64,000 bases of DNA from Paracoccus denitrificans. Its GTDB lineage: Bacteria > Pseudomonadota > Alphaproteobacteria > Rhodobacterales > Rhodobacteraceae. A program made the translations under genes and the position numbers. The stretch's first letter is position 1, and each line of letters begins with the position of its first letter. The stretch is from assembly GCA_003240735.1 (NCBI GenBank), contig QFNE01000004.1, forward strand, positions 186,001 through 250,000, in the 5' to 3' direction. Below the pieces are notes generated by a model, which saw only the letters and a program-made list of their open reading frames with translations, ran no database searches and was not told where the DNA came from. Positions 8,218 through 17,117 of this stretch are shown here, one piece after another.

Positions 8218-11200
8218 TGCCCGACAGCGACCAGCACCCGCCACGCCTGCGCCTGACGGGCGATTATGCCCCGAACCCCCGTGCGCCGTTCGTCGAACTG
8301 GGGGTGACGTCGGCGTTCTCGTTCCTGCGCGGGGCGTCGGATGCCACCGAACTGGCGGCGGCGGCGCATGTCCTTGGCTATGACGCCATCGGGATCGCTG
8401 ATCTGAACAGCCTTGCGGGTGTGGTGCGCCTGCACACCGAAGCGCGTCGCGCGGCGCTGCGCCCGATCATCGGTGCGCGAATCGTTCTGACCTGCGGGAC
8501 AGGGTTTCTTGCCTATCCCCGTGACCGCGCGGCCTATGGCCGGCTGTCCACGCTGATTTCCAAGGGGCGTCGCCACGACACCGAAGGGCGCTGGCAGGCC
8601 AAGGGGATCTGCGATCTGACGCTGGACGATCTTGAGGGGCACGGGGCGGGGCTTTCGCTGGTGTGGCTGCCGGGCGACGATCTGTCGGTTCTGCCGGACC
8701 TTGCCGCACGCCTGCCGGGGCTTGGACATGTCGCGGCATCGTTTCTTTACCGGGGCGATGACGTGGCGCGGATCAATCGTCTGGACCGGGCGGCGCGCGC
8801 TGCCGGGCTGTCCATTCTGGCGACCAACGATGTCCATTACCATGTGCCCGACCGACGCCCGCTGCAGGATGTGATGACCTGCATCCGTCACGGGACCACC
8901 ATCGATCAGGCCGGGTTTCTGCTGAACGCCAATGCCGAACGCCACCTGAAAACCCCGGGCGAAATGGTGCGCCTGTTCGCGCGCTGGCCCCACGCCATCC
9001 GGGCCAGCCGCGATCTGGCCGATCAGCTGACCTTTTCCCTGTCCGAACTGGCTTACGAATACCCGCGCGAAACCGCCCCCCCGGGACGCGACCCGATGGA
9101 CTATCTGGCCGAGGTGACGTGGGAAAGCGCGACCACGCGCTATCCCGACGGGATCCCCGACAAGGTTCGCGCCGCTCTGACCCACGAACTGACGATGATC
9201 GGCAAGAAGAAGATCGCCCAGTATTTCCTGACCATCCGGGAAATCGTGAACTTCGCCCGCTCGAAAGGGATCTTGTGTCAGGGGCGGGGGTCGGCGGCCA
9301 ACTCGGCCGTGTGCTTTGTGCTGGGGATCACGCCGGTCGACCCCGCCCATTTCGACCTGCTGTTCGAACGCTTCATCAGCGAAGACCGGGACGAGCCGCC
9401 CGACATCGACGTCGATTTCGAACATGAACGCCGCGAAGAGGTGATCCAGTTCATCTATGACAAATTCGGGCGCGACCGCGCGGCGTTGTGCGCGACCGTC
9501 ATCCATTACCGCCCCCGTTCCGCGATCCGAGAGGTTGGGCGTGCCATGGGGCTGTCCGACGACATCACCGGCGCCTTGGCCCGCACCGTCTGGGGGTCAT
9601 GGGGCACCGACATGGGCGCGTCCGAGGCGGGCGAGGCAGGGGTCGATCTTTCGGACCTGCGGCTGCGCCGCACGCTAGCGCTGGCCCAGCAGATGATCGG
9701 CATGCCGCGCCACCTGTCACAGCATGTCGGCGGGTTCATCCTGACCGAGGGGTTGCTGACCGAAACCGTGCCCATCGGCAACGGCGCCATGCCGGAACGC
9801 AGCTTCATCGAATGGGACAAGGACGACATCGATGCACTGGGAATCCTCAAGGTCGATGTGCTGGCGCTGGGAATGCTGACCTGCATCCGCAAATGCTTTG
9901 ACCTGATTGACGCGCATCACGGACGTCAGCTGACGCTGGCCGACCTGAACCCCGACGCGCCGGACGCCGCCCCGGTGTTCGAAATGCTGTGTCAGGGCGA
10001 CAGCGTGGGGGTGTTCCAGGTCGAAAGCCGGGCGCAGATGAATATGCTGCCCCGCATGAAACCGCGCCGTTTCTATGATCTGGTGATCGAGGTCGCGATC
10101 GTCCGCCCCGGCCCGATTCAGGGCGACATGGTCCACCCCTATCTGCGCCGCCGCAACGACGAAGAACCCGTCGAATATCCCCGCCCCGGCCCAGAACATC
10201 CGTTCACGGAAATGGAGGATATCCTAAAGCGCACCCTGGGCGTGCCGATCTTTCAGGAACAGGCGATGAAGATCGCGATGGTCGCGGCCCAGTTCGATCC
10301 GAAGAAGGTCAACGAACTGCGCAAGGCGATGGCCACGTTCCGGTCGCGCGGCACGATCGAGGCGTTGCAGGACGACATGGTGGGCGGGATGACCCGGCGC
10401 GGATACGATCCGGTCTTTGCGCGGCGCTGTTTCGACCAGATCAAGGGGTTCGGCGAATACGGTTTTCCCGAAAGCCACGCGGCGGCCTTCGCGCATCTGG
10501 TCTATGTCTCGGCATGGCTGAAACATTACTACCCGGCAGCGTTCGCGGCGGCGTTGCTGAACAGCCAGCCGATGGGGTTCTATGCCCCCGCCCAGATCGT
10601 GCGTGATGCACGCGCCCACGGCGTCCAGACCCATGCGGTCGATGTGAACTATTCGGAATGGGACAACACGCTGGAACCGGTCGGCGGCGACGTGGCGCTG
10701 CGGCTGGGGCTGCGCCAGATCGAAGGGCTGGCCCAGAAGCAGATTGAACGGATGCTGGCCGAACGCGACCAGCCGTTCACCGGTCTGGCCGACCTGCAGA
10801 TGCGGGCCGGACTGGATGCGGGGTCGATCCGCAGACTGGCCGCGGGTGATGCGTTCCGCTCGGCCGGGCTGGATCGCCGCGCGGCCCTGTGGGACGCCAA
10901 GGCCTTGCGCGACGCGCCCGACCTTCCCCTGTTTCGCCAGCACGATGACGAAGGCAGCGACTTGCCGGTCATCCTGCCGCCGATGCCGGTGTCAGAACAG
11001 GTGGTTGCCGATTATCAGACCATGCGTCTGTCGCTGAAGGCCCATCCCATGCGCTTTTTGCGCCGCTCGATGACGGCGCAGGGTTATATCCCGGCCAGCC
11101 AGTTGCCCCACGCCCGCCATGGCCAGTCCGTCCAGTTGGCAGGTCTGGTCCTGATCCGGCAACGTCCCGGCAGCGCCAAGGGCGTCTGTTTCATCACGCT

Positions 11201-11501
11201 GGAAGATGAAACCGCGACCGCGAACCTCGTGGTCTGGCCCAAGGTCTTCGATGCGTTCCGCAAGGTGATCATGACGGCCCGCATCATCGACGTCCAAGGT
11301 CGTGTACAGATGGCCGACGGCGTCATCCACGTCGTGGCGAACCGGCTGACCGACCGAAGCGACGTGCTGTGGCGCATCGCGGGCGAAACCTTCGCCACCC
11401 CCATGTCCCGCGCGGACGAGGTGAACCGCCCGATCCCCGCCAGCCGCCAAAGCCACCCGCGCGACACCTCGGTCATCCCGAAATCGCGCGACTTTCACTA
11501 A
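8217..11501 (+). CDS. dnaE2: Error-prone DNA polymerase DnaE2
   Basis: The product is 1094 aa, usual for DnaE2 and shorter than DnaE1. The N-terminal PHP domain begins FVELGVTSAFSFLRGAS. The C-family catalytic core has GRGSAANSAVCFVLGIT and the acidic motif PDIDVDFEH at 395-403. VGVFQVESRAQMNMLPRMKP, helix-hairpin-helix repeats and an OB-fold (LAGLVLIRQRPGSAKGVCFI) follow. It is the polymerase that bypasses lesions with help from ImuA/ImuB and causes SOS mutagenesis. It is expected to be expressed from the LexA-controlled promoter at 6035. The stop is followed at once by the GTGCATG repeat. Confidence 0.97.
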   Translation: MPDSDQHPPRLRLTGDYAPNPRAPFVELGVTSAFSFLRGASDATELAAAAHVLGYDAIGIADLNSLAGVVRLHTEARRAALRPIIGARIVLTCGTGFLAYPRDRAAYGRLSTLISKGRRHDTEGRWQAKGICDLTLDDLEGHGAGLSLVWLPGDDLSVLPDLAARLPGLGHVAASFLYRGDDVARINRLDRAARAAGLSILATNDVHYHVPDRRPLQDVMTCIRHGTTIDQAGFLLNANAERHLKTPGEMVRLFARWPHAIRASRDLADQLTFSLSELAYEYPRETAPPGRDPMDYLAEVTWESATTRYPDGIPDKVRAALTHELTMIGKKKIAQYFLTIREIVNFARSKGILCQGRGSAANSAVCFVLGITPVDPAHFDLLFERFISEDRDEPPDIDVDFEHERREEVIQFIYDKFGRDRAALCATVIHYRPRSAIREVGRAMGLSDDITGALARTVWGSWGTDMGASEAGEAGVDLSDLRLRRTLALAQQMIGMPRHLSQHVGGFILTEGLLTETVPIGNGAMPERSFIEWDKDDIDALGILKVDVLALGMLTCIRKCFDLIDAHHGRQLTLADLNPDAPDAAPVFEMLCQGDSVGVFQVESRAQMNMLPRMKPRRFYDLVIEVAIVRPGPIQGDMVHPYLRRRNDEEPVEYPRPGPEHPFTEMEDILKRTLGVPIFQEQAMKIAMVAAQFDPKKVNELRKAMATFRSRGTIEALQDDMVGGMTRRGYDPVFARRCFDQIKGFGEYGFPESHAAAFAHLVYVSAWLKHYYPAAFAAALLNSQPMGFYAPAQIVRDARAHGVQTHAVDVNYSEWDNTLEPVGGDVALRLGLRQIEGLAQKQIERMLAERDQPFTGLADLQMRAGLDAGSIRRLAAGDAFRSAGLDRRAALWDAKALRDAPDLPLFRQHDDEGSDLPVILPPMPVSEQVVADYQTMRLSLKAHPMRFLRRSMTAQGYIPASQLPHARHGQSVQLAGLVLIRQRPGSAKGVCFITLEDETATANLVVWPKVFDAFRKVIMTARIIDVQGRVQMADGVIHVVANRLTDRSDVLWRIAGETFATPMSRADEVNRPIPASRQSHPRDTSVIPKSRDFH

Positions 11502-11505
11502 GCCG

Positions 11506-11556
11506 GTGCATGTCCTGTGCATGATCGGTGCATGGCGTGTGCATGGATCGTGCATT
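11506..11556. repeat. Five GTGCATG heptamers at an exact 11-bp period
   Basis: GTGCATG begins at 11506, 11517, 11528 and 11539, and GTGCATT at 11550. Each is separated by a 4-nt spacer of different sequence (TCCT, ATCG, GCGT, GATC). A further TGCATG occurs at 11611. The block lies 5 nt after the dnaE2 stop and before the convergent tRNA-Thr. Conserved heptamers with unrelated spacers suggest a phased protein-binding site rather than simple slippage. No known site class is recognised. Confidence 0.85.
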
Positions 11557-11631
11557 CATCCAAAAACCGCACGGCTGGAAAACCGTTCCGAACCAGACCG
11601 TTACGCCCGATGCATGACAATGTGTGGGAAG

Positions 11632-11707
11632 TGGTGCCGCAGAAGGGACTCGAACCCCCGACCCCATCATTACGAATGACGTGCTCTACCAGCTGAGCTA
11701 CTGCGGC
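11632..11707 (-). tRNA. tRNA-Thr (anticodon CGT)
   Basis: Read on the minus strand, the acceptor stem GCCGCAG pairs with CTGCGGC, and CCA is encoded (11632-11634). The D-stem is GCTC/GAGC, the anticodon stem CGTCA/TGATG has loop TTCGTAA, and the T-arm contains GGTTCGAGTCC. The loop gives anticodon CGT, reading the ACG codon for threonine. Length is 76 nt including CCA. Confidence 0.96.
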
Positions 11708-11752
11708 GTGCGGCGAGGGATTAGCAGCTTCCCTCGACGGCGAAAAGGGGTG

Positions 11753-13612
11753 TCAGCGGATTTTGTCGTCCTGCTCGGGATCGAACGGGGCGGCATCCGG
11801 ACGGACCGGCGGACTGCCCGAATCGTCCGCGTCCTCGTCCGTCGAACCAGCGTTCCGCGGCCCCTCATCCAAGTGCGAGACGGTGACGATCGTCGCGTCT
11901 TTTTCAACCGCATCCTCTGGCCGCAACTTCAACGGCTCGGCGATTGGGGCGGGCACGGGCGCCTTGTCCGCAGGCCGTTCAGGCGCACGTTCGGCCGGGG
12001 TCGGCTCAGACTTGTCGCTCACCCGAGGTTCGACCTCCTCGGGCGGCGGCGGAACCGGACGCGGGGGCGCGGTCTGTGCGACTGGACGGGGGGCAGGCTG
12101 CTCATCCGGCTCGACGTCTGTCACCGTCGATGACGGCGCATAGGGTTCAACGCGCGGCTCCGGACGGACGTCTTTCGGGGGCACGAAGGTCTCCGTGACG
12201 ACCGTCGGCGCGACCGGCTCTGGCGCGGGGGGCGGGCCCACGATCAGCGGCAACATCGAGACGTTGTCCATGGTCGCGGCCAGCTTGCGGTCGGATTCGG
12301 GTTCACGCCACGTGAGCGTGTCGAACGCCCCGCAGCTGTCACAGACCGGCGACCATTCTGCCATCACGTTGTGACAGTTGTCACAGACCCACTGGTTCCC
12401 ACGGCTGGCCGTCAGCGCACGCGCAAGCAGGGCGCGGACCAACGAATCGTCCGATCCCGACCCACGCTCGACCGCCGCCAGAATGGACAGCGAACGGACC
12501 GTCGGATGCTTTTCGGCGATGTTGCCAAGCGCGCGCCGCGCACCCGGATAATCTTCGGCGGCCAGCATCAACTCAGCTTGCAGCAGCCGCGATTCCTCGT
12601 TCGTAGGTGACCGGGCGATCAGCTTTTCGAACCGTCTCAGCCGGTCGCGCGGCGCCTCGTCCGGCACGATTTCGGCGTAGGTCGCGGCCAGCGCGGGGTG
12701 GGGCTGAACCGACCACGTCTTTTCCAGAACGCGCGCCGCACTGCGACCGTCCTTCTGCGCGATATAGCTGCGCGCAGCCAGAACCGCCGCCGGAACCAGA
12801 TCGGGCGAGGCACGGTTGGCGCTTATCGCGGCCTCACGCGCGCTGATCGAGTTCTCTTCGGCCAAAACTTCCTTGGCTTCCTGCAACGCCAGAACGGCAT
12901 CACGGCGCATGACCACATCCTGCGGCAAGCCGCCCTGACGGCGCTTGTCCTTCAGGGTCGAACGCGCGCCTTTCCAGTCGTGCTGGCGGGTCTGCAGGCT
13001 TAACAACGTATCCTGCATCTCGGTATGCGACGGCTTCAACGCATAGGCTTTTTCCGCCAGCCGCAGCGCGGTCGCGGTATCGCCCTGATCCAGACGTTGC
13101 CGCATCAGGCCGCGCACGGCGACGAACCGCGTGCGGCTGTCTCCCAGCATGTCGCGATACGCCTCCTCGGCGCGGCGCGCATCGCCGGCAGCCTCGGCCG
13201 CCTGCGCGGCCAGGACGTTGGTGACATGCGGCTGGTCCAGAAACTTGGCGGCCTTGGCAGCCTTGTCCTGCGCCAGACGCCCTTCACCCGATGCCACGGC
13301 CAGCATCCCTTCGGCGAGCGCCTGGTATCCTTTGCGTTCGCGCTTGCGGTCGAAATAGCGATCGATGGCAGTTTTGTCGCCCGCCAGAAAGCGGACGAAC
13401 GCCAGCACCAATCGCAGCAGCTGCACCAGCAGCCACCCGCAGGCGACCACAAGGATCAGCGCGATCACCGCCTGAACGGGATACAGCACAAAGCCCTGCC
13501 CGTTGAAGCTGACCCGCAGGGGTTCGCCGTATTCGCCCAGTTGCTGCGCGCCAAGCGCGATGGCCAGAACGACAGCGAAGAAGAAGAGGATCTTGAGAAG
13601 CGCCAGAAGCAT
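11753..13612 (-). CDS. HemY-domain inner-membrane protein with TPR-like repeats and zinc-ribbon motif
   Basis: The product is 619 aa. Two N-terminal membrane helices (LLALLKILFFFAVVLAIALG and YPVQAVIALILVVACGWLLV) frame the HemY_N region. An alanine-rich TPR-like helical domain follows. Two CxxC pairs at C410/C413 and C424/C427 (CDNCH ... CDSCG) form a rubredoxin/zinc-ribbon type knuckle, recalling the C-terminus of LapB/YciM. The last 170 residues are Pro/Glu-rich and probably disordered. It is not the HemY protoporphyrinogen oxidase of Gram-positives; the alphaproteobacterial protein is named from its place beside hemD. It lies 9 bp downstream of the mitofilin-like gene. Confidence 0.85.
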   Translation of the reverse strand: MLLALLKILFFFAVVLAIALGAQQLGEYGEPLRVSFNGQGFVLYPVQAVIALILVVACGWLLVQLLRLVLAFVRFLAGDKTAIDRYFDRKRERKGYQALAEGMLAVASGEGRLAQDKAAKAAKFLDQPHVTNVLAAQAAEAAGDARRAEEAYRDMLGDSRTRFVAVRGLMRQRLDQGDTATALRLAEKAYALKPSHTEMQDTLLSLQTRQHDWKGARSTLKDKRRQGGLPQDVVMRRDAVLALQEAKEVLAEENSISAREAAISANRASPDLVPAAVLAARSYIAQKDGRSAARVLEKTWSVQPHPALAATYAEIVPDEAPRDRLRRFEKLIARSPTNEESRLLQAELMLAAEDYPGARRALGNIAEKHPTVRSLSILAAVERGSGSDDSLVRALLARALTASRGNQWVCDNCHNVMAEWSPVCDSCGAFDTLTWREPESDRKLAATMDNVSMLPLIVGPPPAPEPVAPTVVTETFVPPKDVRPEPRVEPYAPSSTVTDVEPDEQPAPRPVAQTAPPRPVPPPPEEVEPRVSDKSEPTPAERAPERPADKAPVPAPIAEPLKLRPEDAVEKDATIVTVSHLDEGPRNAGSTDEDADDSGSPPVRPDAAPFDPEQDDKIR

Positions 13613-13621
13613 GAAGTGTCC

Positions 13622-15217
13622 TCAGTTCGTCGCGGCAGGCTGCGAGGAGGGGTTGGTGTCGGCAGGTGTCGTCAGGGCGCCCACGGCATCGCGTGCTGCG
13701 ATCCACGCGCGGGCTTTGGCCGTCCATTCGGTCATGGCGGTCCTGGACACCTCAGGCAGCGCGTCGATTTCACTCAGCGCGGCGGCGATGTCGTTGTCGG
13801 CCACCTTGGCTCTTGCGCGGGACAGGACAGCGTCGGGGTCGGACCCTTCCTTCGGTTCGACCGAGTGGGCCCCGGTCTGTACCTTGAGGAAGTTGACAAA
13901 CGCATTGCCGGTCCCTTCGGACCCCGCGCGCAAGGCGGCGCGAAGACCTGCCTGCGCGGCGTCTTCGAATTCGCTCTTCAACTGATCCAACGGAACGACC
14001 GGGGCCTGAAGGGCGGGGTTCGCCGCAACGCCAGCCTGCTCCAGATCAGCCAGGGCCGCAGCGCGCTGGTCGTCGGTGATCGTCGTGTCCAGCGACTGGG
14101 TAAAGATCGTCGCGGCCGAGTTGGCGCGGGCCTGCCGCGCGGCGTCCTCGGCCGCTTGTTGCAGACGGCCAGCCTCGGATTCGACGTCGTTCAGTTTCGC
14201 CTGTGCCGCGTCCGCCTGCTGGATCAGCGCGGCAAGACGTTCGGCAACGGCCGGGTCGAAATCGGGACGGGCAGCCAGATCCTTGATCTGCTGGTCCAGC
14301 GCGGACAGACGCTGCGGCACGTCTGATGTGGTCAGGGGCTGAACGGTGCTTTCCAGCGCGGCGATACGCTGGGCCTGCGCCTCGATCGTGGTGGTCAGCT
14401 GTGCCACCTGCGCGGGGTCAGTGCCGCCTTGCGTCGGCGCGGGCAGGTCGGCCAGCGCGGTGCGGGCCGCGTCGGCTCCCGCTTCCTGCGCGGCACGCAG
14501 GGCTTCAGGGGCAAGAGAGGCGCCGGCGCTGTTGACGGCAGCCTCTGCAGCGGCACGGGCCGCGTTTTCGCTTTCGGCGCGCAGATCGGCGAAGCGTTGG
14601 TCCAGCGCCTGTTCATCGACGCCAGTCGCCACCGCCGGCGCACCTGCCGGCTGCCACTGTGCGGGAAGGCGAGGGATCGCCCAATAGGTTGCGCCAGCCC
14701 CCAGCGCCGCCGCGATCACGCCGCCCAGAAACAAAGGCCAGAAGCCGCCGCGCCGCGCCGCGGGGACGGCCGGCGCATCGCGCGTCGTTCGCGGCGCGTC
14801 TGCCAAGGGCGCGGGCACGGTCGGCTTGGCAAAGTCGCGGGCGGCCGTATCACGGTCGTGCGAAGGGACTGCGTCGATTTCATTGTCGTGCCGCGGGATC
14901 AGGCGCTCGGCGGTCTTGTGCTCGGTGTCGGCGCTGACGACCGGCGTGGGTGTCGCCGCGGCGTCTGCGTCGGCCACTTCGACGTCCGATTTATCGCCGT
15001 TCGTAAGGCGCAGCGGCGCGTCCGGCTGAGGTTTGCGCGTCGCCGCGGGAACACCGTCCGACGCGCCGACGAGCGACGAATCAATCGCTGTGGTGATCGA
15101 TTTACCCTGCGCCGGTTTGGCGTCGGTTCCGGCCTCCACAGGCGAATTCTTCAGCGTTCCGGGGGCGGCAGGCGTCTTGCGCGGGTCAGAGTTCGGCGCG
15201 GCGGGCGGTTTCGTCAT
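13622..15217 (-). CDS. Mitofilin/Mic60-like inner-membrane protein
   Basis: The product is 531 aa. A long low-complexity N-terminal segment (1-155) precedes one membrane helix at 159-181 (FWPLFLGGVIAAALGAGATYWA). An extended Ala/Gln/Glu-rich coiled coil follows (about 195-385), then a mitofilin-type C-terminal domain (FVNFLKVQTGAHSVEPKEG to the end). Alphaproteobacterial Mic60 homologues sit between hemD and hemY and bend the inner membrane, for example intracytoplasmic membranes in Rhodobacter; mitochondrial Mic60 makes cristae. Both topology and neighbourhood match. The 531 aa length is ordinary for the family. Confidence 0.87.
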   Translation of the reverse strand: MTKPPAAPNSDPRKTPAAPGTLKNSPVEAGTDAKPAQGKSITTAIDSSLVGASDGVPAATRKPQPDAPLRLTNGDKSDVEVADADAAATPTPVVSADTEHKTAERLIPRHDNEIDAVPSHDRDTAARDFAKPTVPAPLADAPRTTRDAPAVPAARRGGFWPLFLGGVIAAALGAGATYWAIPRLPAQWQPAGAPAVATGVDEQALDQRFADLRAESENAARAAAEAAVNSAGASLAPEALRAAQEAGADAARTALADLPAPTQGGTDPAQVAQLTTTIEAQAQRIAALESTVQPLTTSDVPQRLSALDQQIKDLAARPDFDPAVAERLAALIQQADAAQAKLNDVESEAGRLQQAAEDAARQARANSAATIFTQSLDTTITDDQRAAALADLEQAGVAANPALQAPVVPLDQLKSEFEDAAQAGLRAALRAGSEGTGNAFVNFLKVQTGAHSVEPKEGSDPDAVLSRARAKVADNDIAAALSEIDALPEVSRTAMTEWTAKARAWIAARDAVGALTTPADTNPSSQPAATN

Positions 15218-15268
15218 GAGGTGGCATTCCCTTTTCTTCGCGCCCGTAATTGGCAGTCAGGGGCCAGA

Positions 15269-15976
15269 TTAGGCCCGGCCGGTCGCGTGCTCAACCCACT
15301 GGCGCGGCGGAAGTTTCGCAAGGCTGCCAACCGCCGTCAGCATCCCGTCCGCATCGGGGGTGATTGCCGTGATGCTTGGACCGTCCGCTCCCCCGGCATC
15401 GCGCCACGCAGCCAGGGTCGCCGCGCTGATCGCCGCCAGCATCAGAGGCGCCGTTGAATCCACCGTCGCATGCGCCGCAAGTCTGGCCGAGCGGGGGGAG
15501 AAAAGCGGAAGGATCACGGGATCCGGCGCTGCAAGCACGGCGCGGCCTTCGGGCGACATTGGCATCTGGGCCTGATCATAGACGACGATCTCGGGCACAT
15601 TCAGATGCGCGGACACGTGCCGGCCGCGCAGGTGCAGCCACCCGGTCGGATTCGCGGGCAGCATCGGCATCAACCGCGCTGCATCGCCCGGCCCACAGGT
15701 GACAGCGAACCCCGCTACGTGCGCGGCGAGTGCTGTTCTGGGGCCGACACACAGCGCGGAACGCCCCCGACCCTGTCCCGCGAACGGGATTGCGTTCTCG
15801 GACGTGAAGATCAGGTTCCGGGCGGCATCGACGACGGCGGGGTCGTGCGCCACCGGAACAATCCGCATCAGGGGCGCGATGAGGCAATCCAGACCCATCG
15901 CCCGGACGTCGGCCGCAAATCGCGTCGACGCGGCAAGCGGCCGTGTCAGCAGGACACGTGGGGCGGTCGCGGGCAT
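15269..15976 (-). CDS. hemD: Uroporphyrinogen-III synthase
   Basis: The product is 235 aa, normal for HemD. It starts PRVLLTRPLAASTRFAADV, the typical opening of the first alpha/beta domain. Other family features are NLIFTSENAIPF, CVGPRTALAAHVAGF, LHLRGRHVSAHL and ILPLFSPRSARLAA. It closes hydroxymethylbilane with inversion of ring D, giving uroporphyrinogen III for haem, sirohaem and cobalamin. Sequence conservation in this family is weak, so gene context (Mic60-like and HemY downstream on the same strand) adds weight. It is divergent from tsaD, with a 76-bp shared promoter region. Confidence 0.87.
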   Translation of the reverse strand: MPATAPRVLLTRPLAASTRFAADVRAMGLDCLIAPLMRIVPVAHDPAVVDAARNLIFTSENAIPFAGQGRGRSALCVGPRTALAAHVAGFAVTCGPGDAARLMPMLPANPTGWLHLRGRHVSAHLNVPEIVVYDQAQMPMSPEGRAVLAAPDPVILPLFSPRSARLAAHATVDSTAPLMLAAISAATLAAWRDAGGADGPSITAITPDADGMLTAVGSLAKLPPRQWVEHATGRA

Positions 15977-16052
15977 GGTCAGGGGCCTTTGGCGATGGTA
16001 ACTGTCCTATCGGTAGGCATGGGGCCTGCCCAAGACAACCAGACAGACCCGA

Positions 16053-17117
16053 ATGACCCTGACCTTTCTTGGCATCGAAAGCAGTTGTGATGACACCGCC
16101 GCAGCCGTGGTCGACGGTTCTGGACGCATCCTTGCGTCGGTCGTGGCGGGGCAGGAAGGCCTGCATGCCGCGTTCGGGGGCGTGGTTCCCGAAATCGCCG
16201 CGCGCGCGCATGCCGAACGTCTGGATGTGTGCGTCGAACAGGCCCTGTCGCAATCGGGCGTTGCGCTGCGAGAGCTGGACGGAATCGCGGTGACGGCCGG
16301 GCCGGGGCTGATCGGTGGGGTGCTGGCCGGCGTCATGATGGCTAAGGGGTTGGCTGCGGGAACGGGCCTGCCGCTGGTCGGTGTGAACCACCTCGCGGGC
16401 CACGCGCTGACGCCGCGTCTGACCGATGGTATCGCCTATCCCTATCTGATGCTGCTGGTTTCGGGCGGGCATTGCCAGTTCCTGCGCGTCTCTGGTCCTG
16501 ACGATTTCACCCGCCTTGGCGGCACGATCGACGACGCCCCCGGTGAGGCCTTCGACAAGGTCGCAAAACTTCTGGGGCTGCCCCAACCCGGCGGCCCCGC
16601 AGTCGAGGCCGAGGCGCGGCGCGGTGATCCGAAGGCCGTCCCCCTGCCGCGACCGCTGTTGGACCGGCCCGGATGTGACCTCAGCTTCTCGGGTCTGAAA
16701 ACCGCCGTACTGCGCGCCCGGGATGATCTGATCGCCCGCGACGGCGGGCTGCGGGCGCAGGACCGCGCCGATATCTGCGCGTCGTTCCAGCGCGTCGTGG
16801 CTGATGTGCTGGCCGAAAAAACCCGCCGCGCCTTGGCCGAGGCTGATGTGGCAACCTTCGCCGTCGCAGGCGGCGTCGCCGCCAACACCGAGATCCGGGC
16901 TGCGCTTCAGTCCGTTGCGACCGCGGCGGAGGCCGCATTCATCGCGCCGCCGCTGGCGCTGTGTACGGACAACGCCGCCATGATCGCCTGGGCGGGGATC
17001 GAACGGTTTCGTCAAGGCGCGCGCGACGGCATGGACCTGGCGGCCCGGCCGCGTTGGCCACTGGACCAGAACGCGCGACCGATGCTGGGCGCCGGAAAGC
17101 GCGGGGCCAAGGCATGA
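16053..17117 (+). CDS. tsaD: tRNA N6-adenosine threonylcarbamoyltransferase TsaD
   Basis: The product is 354 aa. It belongs to the ASKHA/Kae1 family and transfers threonylcarbamoyl to A37 of ANN-decoding tRNAs, working with TsaB, TsaC and TsaE. It begins TFLGIESSCDDTAAAVV, has VVPEIAARAHAE, and carries the metal-binding HxxxH at H113/H117 (NHLAGH). VAGGVAANTEIR and CTDNAAMIAWAG occur near the C-terminus. The stop codon overlaps the gpsA start (ATGA). The ANN-decoding tRNA-Thr at 11632-11707 would be among its substrates. Confidence 0.97.
   Translation: MTLTFLGIESSCDDTAAAVVDGSGRILASVVAGQEGLHAAFGGVVPEIAARAHAERLDVCVEQALSQSGVALRELDGIAVTAGPGLIGGVLAGVMMAKGLAAGTGLPLVGVNHLAGHALTPRLTDGIAYPYLMLLVSGGHCQFLRVSGPDDFTRLGGTIDDAPGEAFDKVAKLLGLPQPGGPAVEAEARRGDPKAVPLPRPLLDRPGCDLSFSGLKTAVLRARDDLIARDGGLRAQDRADICASFQRVVADVLAEKTRRALAEADVATFAVAGGVAANTEIRAALQSVATAAEAAFIAPPLALCTDNAAMIAWAGIERFRQGARDGMDLAARPRWPLDQNARPMLGAGKRGAKA

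Noticed and set aside
8106..9506. 466-codon minus-strand frame under imuB/dnaE2
   Set aside because: Lies opposite well-supported genes; low-complexity, no family features.
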